Assembly (NCBI RefSeq): GCF_003719335.1
Contig: NZ_RIAS01000005.1
Location: 1 to 64,000 of the forward strand
DNA: 64,000 nt
DNA from: Paenibacillus amylolyticus
Lineage (GTDB): Bacteria; Bacillota; Bacilli; Paenibacillales; Paenibacillaceae
Reading direction: 5' to 3'
The position numbers were made by a program, and so were the translations under genes. Under the pieces are notes generated by a model that saw nothing but the letters and a program-made list of their open reading frames with translations, made no database searches and was not told where the DNA came from. This document shows positions 8,529 through 16,903 of this stretch, piece after piece. Numbering within the stretch: position 1 is the stretch's first letter; each line of letters starts with the position of its first letter.

Positions 8529-9641
8529 ATGACAGCTACCAAAGGTCTGGAAGGCATCGTTGCAACAACCTCTTCGATCAGCTCTATTGTAGACGGTGTG
8601 CTTACATACCGTGGATACGATATCGATGATTTGGCTGAACATGCAAGTTTTGAAGAAGTTGCTTATCTGCTCTGGTTTGGCAAGTTGCCAACAGCAGATG
8701 AACTGAAGTCACTTCGTAAAAGTCTGAGCGATTACGCACCGATTCCAAGCGAATTGATCGCCCAAATCAAGTTGTATCCAAAACACATCAGCACGATGGC
8801 AGCTCTACGCTCTGCAGTCTCCGCACTTGCGCTCTATGATGAGCAAGCCGACGAGATGACAGAAGCTGCGAACGAAAACAAAGCGGTGAAGTTGCAAGCC
8901 CAATTGCCAACAATTGTAGCGGCGATCTCACGTATTCGTAAGGGGCAAGAGCCTGTGGCTCCAAAAGAAGGCGCTTCCATCGCTGAGAACTTTTTATACA
9001 TGATGACAGGAGAAGAGCCGTCCGAGACCGCGGTAAAAGCACTTGATCAAGCACTTGTTCTGCATGCGGATCACGAGCTGAATGCTTCAACATTTGCTGC
9101 CCGCGTTACGGTAGCGACCCTGTCTGATATTTATTCAGGCGTAACTTCTGCGATCGGTGCACTCAAAGGGCCTTTGCATGGTGGTGCAAACGAAGCTGTT
9201 ATGAAAATGCTGGACGAGATCGGTACACCGGATCGTCTGGAAGCGGCTATTCAGGAAAAACTGAATAACCGTGAGAAAATCATGGGCTTCGGACACCGCG
9301 TATACAAAAATGGTGACCCACGTGCAAAGCATTTGCAGAAGATGTCCAAAGAACTGGGTGAGATGAACAACGATACCCGTTTATATGAGATGTCCGTAAA
9401 GATCGAAGAGATCGTGACCGGTCAAAAAGGTTTGAAGCCAAATGTCGACTTCTATTCCGCTTCCGTTTACACTCAACTGAAGATTGATCAGGAATTGTTC
9501 ACACCGATCTTTGCGATCAGCCGTGTGTCCGGTTGGACAGCGCATATTCTGGAGCAACTTGCAGATAACCGCATTATCCGTCCGCGTGCCGAGTACACTG
9601 GCCCAACAGATCAGAAATACGTTTCCATCGATCTTCGCTAA
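8529..9641 (+). CDS. citZ: Citrate synthase
   Basis: Citrate synthase condenses oxaloacetate with acetyl-CoA, the entry step of the TCA cycle. The 370-aa protein is the short, Gram-positive type. It shows the catalytic His regions in LHGGANEAVMKML and GFGHRVYKNGDPRAK, and the C-terminal Asp region around NVDFYSASVY. The ATG follows AAAGGAGAG. It is followed by icd and mdh on the same strand, the three enzymes acting in sequence around citrate, isocitrate and malate/oxaloacetate. The 147-base gap to icd contains no clear terminator, so read-through is likely. Confidence 0.96.
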   Translation: MTATKGLEGIVATTSSISSIVDGVLTYRGYDIDDLAEHASFEEVAYLLWFGKLPTADELKSLRKSLSDYAPIPSELIAQIKLYPKHISTMAALRSAVSALALYDEQADEMTEAANENKAVKLQAQLPTIVAAISRIRKGQEPVAPKEGASIAENFLYMMTGEEPSETAVKALDQALVLHADHELNASTFAARVTVATLSDIYSGVTSAIGALKGPLHGGANEAVMKMLDEIGTPDRLEAAIQEKLNNREKIMGFGHRVYKNGDPRAKHLQKMSKELGEMNNDTRLYEMSVKIEEIVTGQKGLKPNVDFYSASVYTQLKIDQELFTPIFAISRVSGWTAHILEQLADNRIIRPRAEYTGPTDQKYVSIDLR

Positions 9642-9788
9642 ACTTTAGCAAAAACAGTATAATCATATAGATGAGGTGAGGGGCTTGTGAATACAAGGCT
9701 ATACTGCCGAGTAGAGACAGCCCTTCCTTCCTGCAAAAATGTGGTATGCTTCATACTGTGAAACCAAAACTTAGGAGGAATTGTAATT

Positions 9789-11081
9789 ATGAAATTGGAA
9801 AAATTTGCACTCCCAACTGAAGGCGAAAAAATTCAAATTGACAACGGTACGCTTCAAGTACCTAATAATCCAATCATTCCATTCATCGAAGGTGACGGTA
9901 CAGGCCGTGACATCTGGAAAGCTTCTGTACGCGTTCTGGATGCAGCGGTAGAAAAAGCATATAACGGTACTAAAAAAATTGCTTGGTATGAAGTGTTTGC
10001 TGGTGAGAAAGCATTCAATACATACGGAGAGTGGTTGCCGAATGATACGCTCGAAGCGATTCGTGAGTACATCGTAGCAATCAAAGGACCTCTGACTACG
10101 CCAATTGGCGGCGGTATCCGTTCCCTGAACGTGGCCCTGCGTCAAGAACTTGACCTCTACACTTGCCTGCGTCCTGTACGTTATTTCGATGGTGTACCTT
10201 CCCCGGTTAAACGTCCTGAGCTGGTTGACATGGTTATTTTCCGTGAAAACACAGAGGACATCTATGCAGGTATCGAGTACGCTGAAGGTTCTGCAGAAGT
10301 GAAAAAAATGATCCAGTTCTTGCAACAGGAGATGGGTGTTAACAAAATTCGTTTCCCTGAAACTTCCGGTATCGGTATCAAACCTGTATCTGAGGAAGGT
10401 TCGAAACGTTTGGTTCGTGCAGCGGTACAATATGCTGTTGACCATAACCGCAAAACCGTTACTTTGGTACACAAAGGTAATATCATGAAATTCACTGAAG
10501 GTGCCTTCAAAAACTGGGGTTACGAAGTGGCTGAAGCAGAATTTGGCGACAAAGTATTCACTTGGGCACAATACGATGTAATCAAAGAAAAAGACGGTAC
10601 AGATGCAGCTAATGCAGCGCAAAAAGCAGCTGAAGATGCTGGCAAAATCATCGTAAAAGATGCAATTGCTGATATCGCTCTGCAACAAGTATTGACTCGT
10701 CCGGGTGAATTCGACGTGATCGCTACATTGAACCTGAACGGTGACTATCTGTCCGATGCTCTCGCAGCGCAAGTTGGCGGAATTGGTATTGCACCTGGTG
10801 CAAACATCAACTATGTAACTGGACATGCTATCTTCGAAGCAACACACGGTACCGCACCTAAATACGCAGATAAGGATGTCGTGAACCCTGGTTCCGTAAT
10901 CCTCTCCGGCGTAATGTTGCTTGAGCACCTGGGCTGGCAAGAAGCGGCTAACCTGATCTACAAAGGCATGGAAACATCCATCAACAATAAAACGGTAACG
11001 TATGACTTTGCACGTCTGATGGACGGCGCAACAGAAGTGAAATGTTCCGAATTCGCTGATCAAATCATCAAAAACCTGTAA
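9789..11081 (+). CDS. icd: NADP-dependent isocitrate dehydrogenase
   Basis: Icd oxidatively decarboxylates isocitrate to 2-oxoglutarate with NADP. The 430-aa protein has the substrate-binding [13 protein letters not shown] loop containing the serine that is phosphorylated in E. coli, followed by [32 protein letters not shown] and the coenzyme-specificity region [17 protein letters not shown]. The ATG lies behind TAGGAGG. It sits between citZ and mdh with a 28-base gap to mdh, so the pair is almost certainly co-transcribed. The codon use is very biased, which produces a long open frame on the opposite strand that is not a gene. Confidence 0.97.
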   Translation: MKLEKFALPTEGEKIQIDNGTLQVPNNPIIPFIEGDGTGRDIWKASVRVLDAAVEKAYNGTKKIAWYEVFAGEKAFNTYGEWLPNDTLEAIREYIVAIKGPLTTPIGGGIRSLNVALRQELDLYTCLRPVRYFDGVPSPVKRPELVDMVIFRENTEDIYAGIEYAEGSAEVKKMIQFLQQEMGVNKIRFPETSGIGIKPVSEEGSKRLVRAAVQYAVDHNRKTVTLVHKGNIMKFTEGAFKNWGYEVAEAEFGDKVFTWAQYDVIKEKDGTDAANAAQKAAEDAGKIIVKDAIADIALQQVLTRPGEFDVIATLNLNGDYLSDALAAQVGGIGIAPGANINYVTGHAIFEATHGTAPKYADKDVVNPGSVILSGVMLLEHLGWQEAANLIYKGMETSINNKTVTYDFARLMDGATEVKCSEFADQIIKNL

Positions 11082-11109
11082 CAAAAACCTGTAAGGGGAG
11101 ATGTGAATC

Positions 11110-12051
11110 GTGACTATTCAGCGCAAAAAAATCACAGTCGTTGGTGCCGGTTTTACCGGTGCTACAACTGCACTGATGCTTGCCCAGAAGGAACTCGGGG
11201 ATGTTGTTCTGGTTGATATTCCTCAACTGGAGAATCCGACCAAGGGTAAAGCACTCGATCTGCTGGAGGCTAGCCCTGTGCAAGGGTTCGACAGTCATAT
11301 CGTGGGAACTTCCAACTACGAGGATACAGCTGGTTCAGACATTGTGATCATTACAGCCGGAATTGCCCGCAAACCGGGCATGAGCCGTGACGATCTGGTG
11401 AATACGAATGCAGGTATTGTGAAGTCCGTGTGTGAAAATGTGAAAACATATTGCCCTGATTCCATTGTCATTATTCTGAGCAACCCGGTAGATGCAATGA
11501 CGTATGCAGCGTATCAGACACTCGGTTTTCCGAAAAACCGCGTGATCGGACAGTCGGGTGTTCTCGACACTGCCCGATACTGTACGTTCATTGCGCAGGA
11601 GTTAAATGTATCCGTAGAGGATGTACGTGGCTTTGTACTTGGAGGTCATGGTGACGATATGGTACCGCTCGTTCGATATTCGAGTGTAGGCGGTATTCCA
11701 ATCGATACCCTGATTCCAGCAGATCGCATTGATGCGATTGTGCAACGTACTCGTGTAGGCGGCGGTGAGATTGTTAACCTGCTGGGTAATGGCAGTGCAT
11801 ACTATGCTCCGGCAGCTTCACTGGTTCAGATGACGGAGGCCATTTTGAAGGACAAAAAACGCATTATTCCGGTTATCGCTTATCTTGAAGGTGAGTACGG
11901 ATATCAAGATCTGTTCCTCGGTGTGCCAACCATTCTGGGAGGCAACGGAATTGAGAAGATTTTCGAACTGGAGTTGACAGCCGAAGAAAAAGCAGCGCTT
12001 GATACATCGGCAGATTCGGTGCGCAACGTCATTTCAATCGTTAATATTTAA
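11110..12051 (+). CDS. mdh: Malate dehydrogenase (LDH-like type)
   Basis: Mdh interconverts malate and oxaloacetate with NAD. The 313-aa protein is of the lactate-dehydrogenase-like class usual in Firmicutes: a Rossmann start with [16 protein letters not shown], the substrate loop with [11 protein letters not shown], and the catalytic His in [11 protein letters not shown]. The GTG at 11110 is chosen because AAGGGGAG precedes it and the second codon matches the family N-terminus. It closes the citZ-icd-mdh operon and is followed by a perfect terminator. Confidence 0.96.
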   Translation: MTIQRKKITVVGAGFTGATTALMLAQKELGDVVLVDIPQLENPTKGKALDLLEASPVQGFDSHIVGTSNYEDTAGSDIVIITAGIARKPGMSRDDLVNTNAGIVKSVCENVKTYCPDSIVIILSNPVDAMTYAAYQTLGFPKNRVIGQSGVLDTARYCTFIAQELNVSVEDVRGFVLGGHGDDMVPLVRYSSVGGIPIDTLIPADRIDAIVQRTRVGGGEIVNLLGNGSAYYAPAASLVQMTEAILKDKKRIIPVIAYLEGEYGYQDLFLGVPTILGGNGIEKIFELELTAEEKAALDTSADSVRNVISIVNI

Positions 12052-12082
12052 GTTTTGAAGACTTTTTGAACATAAAAAGTGA

Positions 12083-12116
12083 GAAAACCTCCGTAAACGC
12101 GGAGGTTTTCTTTTCT
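12083..12116 (+). terminator. Rho-independent terminator after mdh
   Basis: GAAAACCTCCG pairs with CGGAGGTTTTC across a short loop, followed by TTTTCTTT. Confidence 0.93.
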
Positions 12117-12186
12117 TTGGATAAGTTCCCCAGTATAATAAAATGTGATATACAGCACAGCGAATATGTTGAGGAGGATGAAAATT

Positions 12187-12612
12187 TTGACAATGATTAT
12201 GTATTTGCTCCATATCGTCGGAGCACTGGCCATGGGATTTTATCTGATTCTGCCATTTGTGGTCGGTAAAATTCGCACATTGAGCTTGCCAGCACAGGAG
12301 GGAGCATTCGCGTCACTTCGTTCCTTAAACAAAGTTGCACAGTATGCACTGGTTATTCAGCTCCTTACAGGTGGTTATCTGATGACAAAAGGGGATTACT
12401 CCCACATCTGGATGGCTGTTGTAGTGGTACTTCTTCTCGCGATTGCAGCTATTGGTGGAATTATGGGTAAACCGTTACGTCTTGCCGCAGAAGGCGTGAA
12501 AAGTAATAAGGATGTAACACCATACCAAAGCAAAATTCGTACATTCAGCACGTTGCTTGCCGTGTTCTTGCTCATCATGGTGTACCTGATGGTCGACAGA
12601 TCCATTTTCTAA
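12187..12612 (+). CDS. Four-helix integral membrane protein, unknown function
   Basis: A 141-aa protein made of four hydrophobic helices: MIMYLLHIVGALAMGFYLI, AQYALVIQLLTGGYLM, IWMAVVVVLLLAIAAIGGIM and a C-terminal TLLAVFLLIMVYLMV. Conserved-looking small polar residues and a basic loop before the last helix suggest a small bundle rather than a channel of known type. I do not recognise the family. The TTG at 12187 lies nine bases after GAGGAGG; the in-frame ATG at 12178 overlaps that site and is unlikely. It follows mdh but is separated from it by a strong terminator. Confidence 0.75.
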   Translation: MTMIMYLLHIVGALAMGFYLILPFVVGKIRTLSLPAQEGAFASLRSLNKVAQYALVIQLLTGGYLMTKGDYSHIWMAVVVVLLLAIAAIGGIMGKPLRLAAEGVKSNKDVTPYQSKIRTFSTLLAVFLLIMVYLMVDRSIF

Positions 12613-12639
12613 TAAGAGAAATAAGCGACTTCAGGCTCG

Positions 12640-12803
12640 AATGCTGTTCCTCAGAGTATAACTACGAGTACAAGGTGAAGCGTTTGCACATGCTCAGGAC
12701 GAGTGACAGCGCTGAAAGCTGGACTGAGGAAACATGTAAGCTTCAAGCCATGTGGCGTAAGTAACGCCCGTTCCTCTTGAATCAAACCGTACAGACAAAC
12801 AAA
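12640..12803 (+). ncRNA. Candidate structured RNA of unknown type
   Basis: This segment has no reading frame but several helices. TGTTCCTCAG (12645-12654) pairs with CTGAGGAAACA (12724-12734) with one bulge. GGCGT-AAGTA-ACGCC forms a small hairpin near 12753-12767, and ACATG pairs with CATGT nearby. A strong hairpin at 12804 ends the segment. I could not match it to a known riboswitch or RNA family, and it could be a folded 3' UTR of the preceding gene. Confidence 0.3.
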
Positions 12804-12834
12804 AACAGACAGCCTGCAAAGGCTGTCTGTTTGA
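12804..12834. terminator. Hairpin terminator between convergent genes
   Basis: AACAGACAGCC pairs perfectly with GGCTGTCTGTT across a six-base loop. The following bases are TGATTT rather than a clean T run; A-rich sequence on the left side could serve the minus-strand gene. Confidence 0.7.
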
Positions 12835-12892
12835 TTTGTGACTTCTTATTCAATGACTGCGCTAGGAACATAACGTTACGTAACCTTGCAAC

Positions 12893-14458
12893 TCACAATG
12901 AACTAACACTTGCACTATAAACTCTTACTGCATTTCGGCCATTCCGTTTCGACTCATACAGCGCATGGTCTGCATCACGAAGTAATGATTCCAGGGTATC
13001 CGCCTCGCTACCCGTTTGGGACACACCAAAACTGGATGTGACTGAGATGGACTCTCCTTGTATATCAAGCGGTTGATCCAGCAATGCGATTCGCAGTTGT
13101 TCGGCTAAATGATACGCTTCCTGATTTGTCATGTTGGGCAAGGCAATAACGAATTCCTCTCCGCCGTAACGGGCGAATAACACCTCACTGTTTAAATAAC
13201 CATTGCATACGGATACAACATGAATGATGGCTTGGTCACCCGCATCGTGACCGTATGTGTCGTTGATGCGCTTGAAATGGTCAATGTCAAACAAGATGAA
13301 GGAGACCGGTTGAAGATTAAGCCGGGCTTCTTGAAGCAATTCTCTTCCTTTGTTCAAAAATTGAGTCCGATTATATATCTTGGTTAAACCATCGAAATAA
13401 GCTAGTTGTTTCAACTGTTCTTGTAAAAAACGTTGTTCGGTAATATCGATTAGCATAATGAGAATACCGACAACTTGAGGATTTTTGTTAAATACATAAG
13501 ACGTCCTAACCTGGTAACAGACGGTTTCTCCGTTTAATTGCCAGTACAGGTCGGTTTGCAGCCCTTCTCTTTCATATTCAACGGGAAAGGTCTCTCCTGC
13601 AAGACCAAGCCATATGTCATTCAAAGGTTGTCCAACCATCGATATTTCAATCTCAGGTAACATGAGTCTTAGGGATCTGTTGAAATCGACAAGACGATAG
13701 GAACTATCCAGCACGAGAACCCCTTCACGCATGCTTTCAAATATACTTTCTTTGGCAATGGGCACAATAGTCAGCAGCCTGGAAGAAAGAATAGCCCAAA
13801 TGTACATGGCGGATGTGACACACATTAGAATAGGAACAGGATCTAAACCAGAGGGTGTCAGACCAAGTAAGTACACAAACGCGGCAACCATCGGTATAAT
13901 CTGCGATACAATTAATGTAAGCAGTTGACGACGATACATCTTTTTGGTGTGACGCCATTGTGCAATTAAGATAAGGCCAGCACATAAAAGGCACGAGAAC
14001 GTAAATGCACCATGGACAACATACCATTGACCGATTTCCATTGCCATGACAGGGACATTGCTATCCTCACGTAACCATACTTTCTTGTAATAGAGATGAT
14101 GCCAATCATTCGTAGCAACCAGAAGGACTGTAATGGTAGGAATGATGAACAAGGCTGATGTCCACCACTTAGATAGCTTTTTTCCAGTGTAATGAATCAT
14201 GAGAAGCAGGCCAAGCGGTGCAGAGATCGGCATACCAATATATTGGACGATATTCCAGAACTTCATCTGTTCCAGTGTATTACTGGCGAGGCCGATGGCA
14301 TATCCGAAGGTATATACGGACAGGGAAGCCGTGTACAGTATAAAGATGTTGGCGTTTGGAAAATGGGCTCTTCTGAAGTACGTATACATACACAGAAACA
14401 GATTCAGCACGGCTGACGTGGTCACAAGTGTAATGTATGAAGTAATATGCGATTCCAT
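12893..14458 (-). CDS. Membrane diguanylate cyclase (7TM, PAS, GGDEF)
   Basis: A 521-aa sensor enzyme that should make cyclic di-GMP. Residues ~1-230 hold seven membrane helices resembling the histidine-kinase-type 7TM input domain, residues ~235-350 a PAS domain (VLDSSYRLVDFNRS...), and ~360-515 a GGDEF domain with the active-site motif GGEEF and FDIDHFKRINDTYGH. The product-inhibition motif RxxD expected five residues before GGEEF is absent (NSEV instead), so feedback control may be lost. The ATG at 14458 starts the first helix. It is a single gene between a membrane protein gene and a divergent SDR gene. The signal sensed is unknown. Confidence 0.9.
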   Translation of the reverse strand: MESHITSYITLVTTSAVLNLFLCMYTYFRRAHFPNANIFILYTASLSVYTFGYAIGLASNTLEQMKFWNIVQYIGMPISAPLGLLLMIHYTGKKLSKWWTSALFIIPTITVLLVATNDWHHLYYKKVWLREDSNVPVMAMEIGQWYVVHGAFTFSCLLCAGLILIAQWRHTKKMYRRQLLTLIVSQIIPMVAAFVYLLGLTPSGLDPVPILMCVTSAMYIWAILSSRLLTIVPIAKESIFESMREGVLVLDSSYRLVDFNRSLRLMLPEIEISMVGQPLNDIWLGLAGETFPVEYEREGLQTDLYWQLNGETVCYQVRTSYVFNKNPQVVGILIMLIDITEQRFLQEQLKQLAYFDGLTKIYNRTQFLNKGRELLQEARLNLQPVSFILFDIDHFKRINDTYGHDAGDQAIIHVVSVCNGYLNSEVLFARYGGEEFVIALPNMTNQEAYHLAEQLRIALLDQPLDIQGESISVTSSFGVSQTGSEADTLESLLRDADHALYESKRNGRNAVRVYSASVSSL

Positions 14459-14875
14459 GTTCAGATCTCCATGTCAAATTAGATTGTTGTCGTATTTAAG
14501 CAAATGAGATGATGCTGCTAATCACGCTAGGTGACTAAAAAAGATGAATATAATCTCCACACTGTACATTGTACATCAGCCCTATCTGCTTAGGAACACC
14601 ATTTGCATGATGAAACAGGTCAATTTCGAAAAAAATTCGAATATTTCACAAATGCAGATGGTGACGAAATACAAGTTTTAATTTCCATATATGTGGTAAA
14701 TAAGGAATGACAGTAATTATGATGGTTCGCATAGCTGTCCAGTAGAAGAATAATCTGGTCGCTTCATGCCATCCTACAGAATGAGACTTATGACGAATGA
14801 AAGACAAGGAAGCAAGGTGATTGTGTCCGAGTCTTCTTTAAATCAAACATGTTCATTTTGAAAGGAGAAGGTACC
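14459..14875. other. Divergent promoter region, GGDEF gene / SDR gene
   Basis: About 415 bases with no gene. TGTACA-T-TGTACA at 14573-14585 is a conspicuous tandem palindrome about 115 bases upstream of the cyclase start. No sigma-B consensus could be fixed for the stress-type SDR gene. Confidence 0.4.
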
Positions 14876-15745
14876 ATGTCAAACACTACCCAGCAACAAC
14901 AAACGATGCCTGCCCAACATCAGGATCAGCGTCCAGGAATTGAATCCAAGATGAACCCCAAACCTGAATTTGAGAAGCGGCAGTATAAGGCGGCTGGCAA
15001 ACTAATGGATAAGGTGGCTTTGATTACAGGAGGGGACAGCGGGATTGGACGGGCTGTTGCGGTTACGTATGCCAAGGAAGGCGCAGATGTAGCGATTGTA
15101 TACTTAAGTGAGCATGAAGATGCCAAGGAAACAAAACGTCAAGTGGAGCAGGAAGGGCGCAAGTGTGTGCTTATCGCAGGTGACATCGGCGATGTGAATT
15201 TTGCGAAGAAAAGTGTTCAGCAGACAGTCGATGAACTTGGCAAACTCGACATTGTGGTGAACAACGCAGCCGAGCAGCACCCGCAACAAAACCTGGAAGA
15301 TATTACGCCAGAGCAACTGGAAAAAACGTTCCGTACCAACATCTTTGGTATGTTTTATGTTACACAGGCGGCTATGCCCCATCTGAAACAAGGCAGTACA
15401 ATCATTAATACGACATCCATTACAGCTTATCGGGGAAGTCCGACGTTGCTGGATTATTCATCGACCAAAGGGGCAATTACATCATTCACCCGTTCATTGT
15501 CGATGAATCTGATTGAAAAAGGGATTCGTGTGAACGCGGTAGCCCCTGGTCCAATCTGGACACCCTTGATTCCTTCGACATTTGATGAGAAAAAAGTAAG
15601 TGAATTCGGAGCCACGCAGCCGATGAAACGTCCAGGCCAGCCGGATGAATTGGCTCCAGCTTATGTGTACCTTGCTTCCGATGACTCTTCTTATGTCAGC
15701 GGTCAGGTGATGCATGTGAACGGCGGCGAAGTCGTTAACGGCTAG
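14876..15745 (+). CDS. SDR family oxidoreductase (general stress protein 39-like)
   Basis: A 289-aa classical-type short-chain dehydrogenase with an N-terminal Gln-rich extension. It carries the NAD(P)-binding GGDSGIGRAVAVTYAKEGA motif, the NNAAEQHP segment, the catalytic Tyr and Lys in LDYSSTKGAI, and VAPGPIWTPLIP. The length and the N-terminal tail resemble the YdaD/YhdF/YhxC stress-induced dehydrogenases of B. subtilis. The substrate is unknown. I choose the ATG at 14876, eight bases after AAAGGAGAAG, over an upstream ATG that overlaps the ribosome site. It is monocistronic and closed by a strong terminator. Confidence 0.87.
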   Translation: MSNTTQQQQTMPAQHQDQRPGIESKMNPKPEFEKRQYKAAGKLMDKVALITGGDSGIGRAVAVTYAKEGADVAIVYLSEHEDAKETKRQVEQEGRKCVLIAGDIGDVNFAKKSVQQTVDELGKLDIVVNNAAEQHPQQNLEDITPEQLEKTFRTNIFGMFYVTQAAMPHLKQGSTIINTTSITAYRGSPTLLDYSSTKGAITSFTRSLSMNLIEKGIRVNAVAPGPIWTPLIPSTFDEKKVSEFGATQPMKRPGQPDELAPAYVYLASDDSSYVSGQVMHVNGGEVVNG

Positions 15746-16425
15746 GTTGATGCACCCGCGCAAATAACGTTGCGGAACGGGCGAGTGTATGCGCTGTATC
15801 GAGAAAGACGGGACGCCAAAGGAATGCGGCGTCCCGTCTTTTTTGTTTTAATTTTTTTTGACTATGTTCATCCTCAATGTTGATTTTCAGCCAAAGATAA
15901 ACCGCCTTGGAAAGACGGTTTAATATGCTATCGTATCGCGATAGTTGAACGATATAAGCATTTTTGTTGCACACCTTATAGTGAAAAATCACTTGTTTAT
16001 TTTCCCATAGACTACATGCCTCTTCACCTATAAAAGAGTCCTTTTTTTTCGAAAATAAAACTTGTTGAATTCCCCTTCAAAAAATATGCCATATTTCCTT
16101 CACTAGAAGACGAGTTTTAATGTATCTTTATCATCCATATTCTTCTTTAGCTATTCTCCCGTTAGCTCAGCAGTAAGCCATCCGTCGAAGTCTGGCGTTC
16201 GTATCCGTCACAGAAAACAGGCATGAGGATACCAACATTGTAAGATGCGATTTACAAAAGTCTGTATCTGCGTTGATATATCTATGATACCTTATACAGG
16301 TCTGACTTTAAAGCAATGGATTGAGTCAGAGGGAAAGAAGGCAGACGTAAAGCTCCTTTTACATGGAAAGATATCTCATTATCTGTGATATGATAGACCG
16401 GATAACATATTCGGGAGGCACTCAT
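15746..16425. other. 680-base intergenic region
   Basis: After the SDR terminator this A+T-rich stretch has no convincing gene. It contains a hairpin AAACCG...CGGTTT at about 15899-15922 without a T run, and an inverted repeat CTATCG-TATCG-CGATAG at about 15928-15944. A further stem AGCTA...TAGCT lies near 16151-16169. None was assigned a function. Confidence 0.5.
15805..15846 (+). terminator. Rho-independent terminator after SDR gene
   Basis: AAGACGGGACGCC pairs perfectly with GGCGTCCCGTCTT, followed by six T. Confidence 0.95.
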
Positions 16426-16770
16426 ATGAAGATTAGCAAACAAGAGGCAACGCATTATATATGGGGAGCTCAGTGTGATGGTTGGCATCTGGTTCAGGGA
16501 GAGACACTTAGTGTGATTCATGAGCGAATGCCTGCAGGCACGACAGAAACAAGGCATGTACATGTGAAGAGTCGTCAATTCTTTTTTGTTCTCAGCGGTG
16601 AGGCTTGTATGGAACTGAATGGAGAGACCTATGTGCTGGAAACACATGAAGGTATCGAAATCCCGCCGGGAGCACCTCATCAGATGCAAAATCAAAGTGC
16701 GCAAGATGTGGAATTTCTGGTCATCTCACATCCAACGACACGCGGTGACCGCATCGAATTAAACGGATAA
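16426..16770 (+). CDS. Cupin domain protein
   Basis: A 114-aa single-domain cupin. The first cupin motif is seen around ETRHVHVKSRQFFFVLSGEA, with two His and a Glu/Gln pattern for metal binding, and the second as EIPPGAPHQMQN. Such proteins may be small isomerases, dioxygenases or binding proteins, and the substrate cannot be told. The ATG at 16426 follows GGGAGG at a good distance; an upstream ATG in the same frame has no ribosome site. It sits directly before phoR but its role in phosphate response is not implied by anything in the sequence. Confidence 0.85.
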   Translation: MKISKQEATHYIWGAQCDGWHLVQGETLSVIHERMPAGTTETRHVHVKSRQFFFVLSGEACMELNGETYVLETHEGIEIPPGAPHQMQNQSAQDVEFLVISHPTTRGDRIELNG

Positions 16771-16810
16771 ACAATGGTTTGTTTTCATCATTTGAATTTA
16801 CTAATTTACT

Positions 16811-16876
16811 TATTTACATATGAACGGAGAGGACAGAAAAAACCTGAAAAACGAAGTGTTCACCTTGTTCAACGGA
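16811..16876 (+). repeat. Partial copy of dispersed repeat, upstream of phoR
   Basis: The 29 bases beginning AACGGAGAGGACAGAAAAAA at 16823 occur again at 47870, and similarity continues with some mismatches for another ~25 bases (to CGGAT) and a few bases upstream (ATTTACA). The rest of the longer copy is missing here. The repeat supplies the ATG at 16820 that makes the phoR frame look longer than it is. Confidence 0.75.
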
Positions 16877-16903
16877 TCAAAATATAACAGAAGGAAGAGA
16901 TTA

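Noticed and set aside
9771..11084. 437-codon open frame on the minus strand opposite icd
   Set aside because: Same cause as the pyk case: codon bias of a highly expressed gene; no start site or known domain.
16797..16818. TTTACT/TTTACT/TTTACA repeats before phoR as PhoP boxes
   Set aside because: They are spaced 8 bases, not the 11 seen at the other three sites, and lie in an A+T-rich run next to a repeat.
16820..16903. Longer start for phoR at 16820
   Set aside because: This part lies in a repeat remnant and lacks a ribosome site, while the ATG at 16904 has AAGGAAGAG and gives the normal membrane helix.
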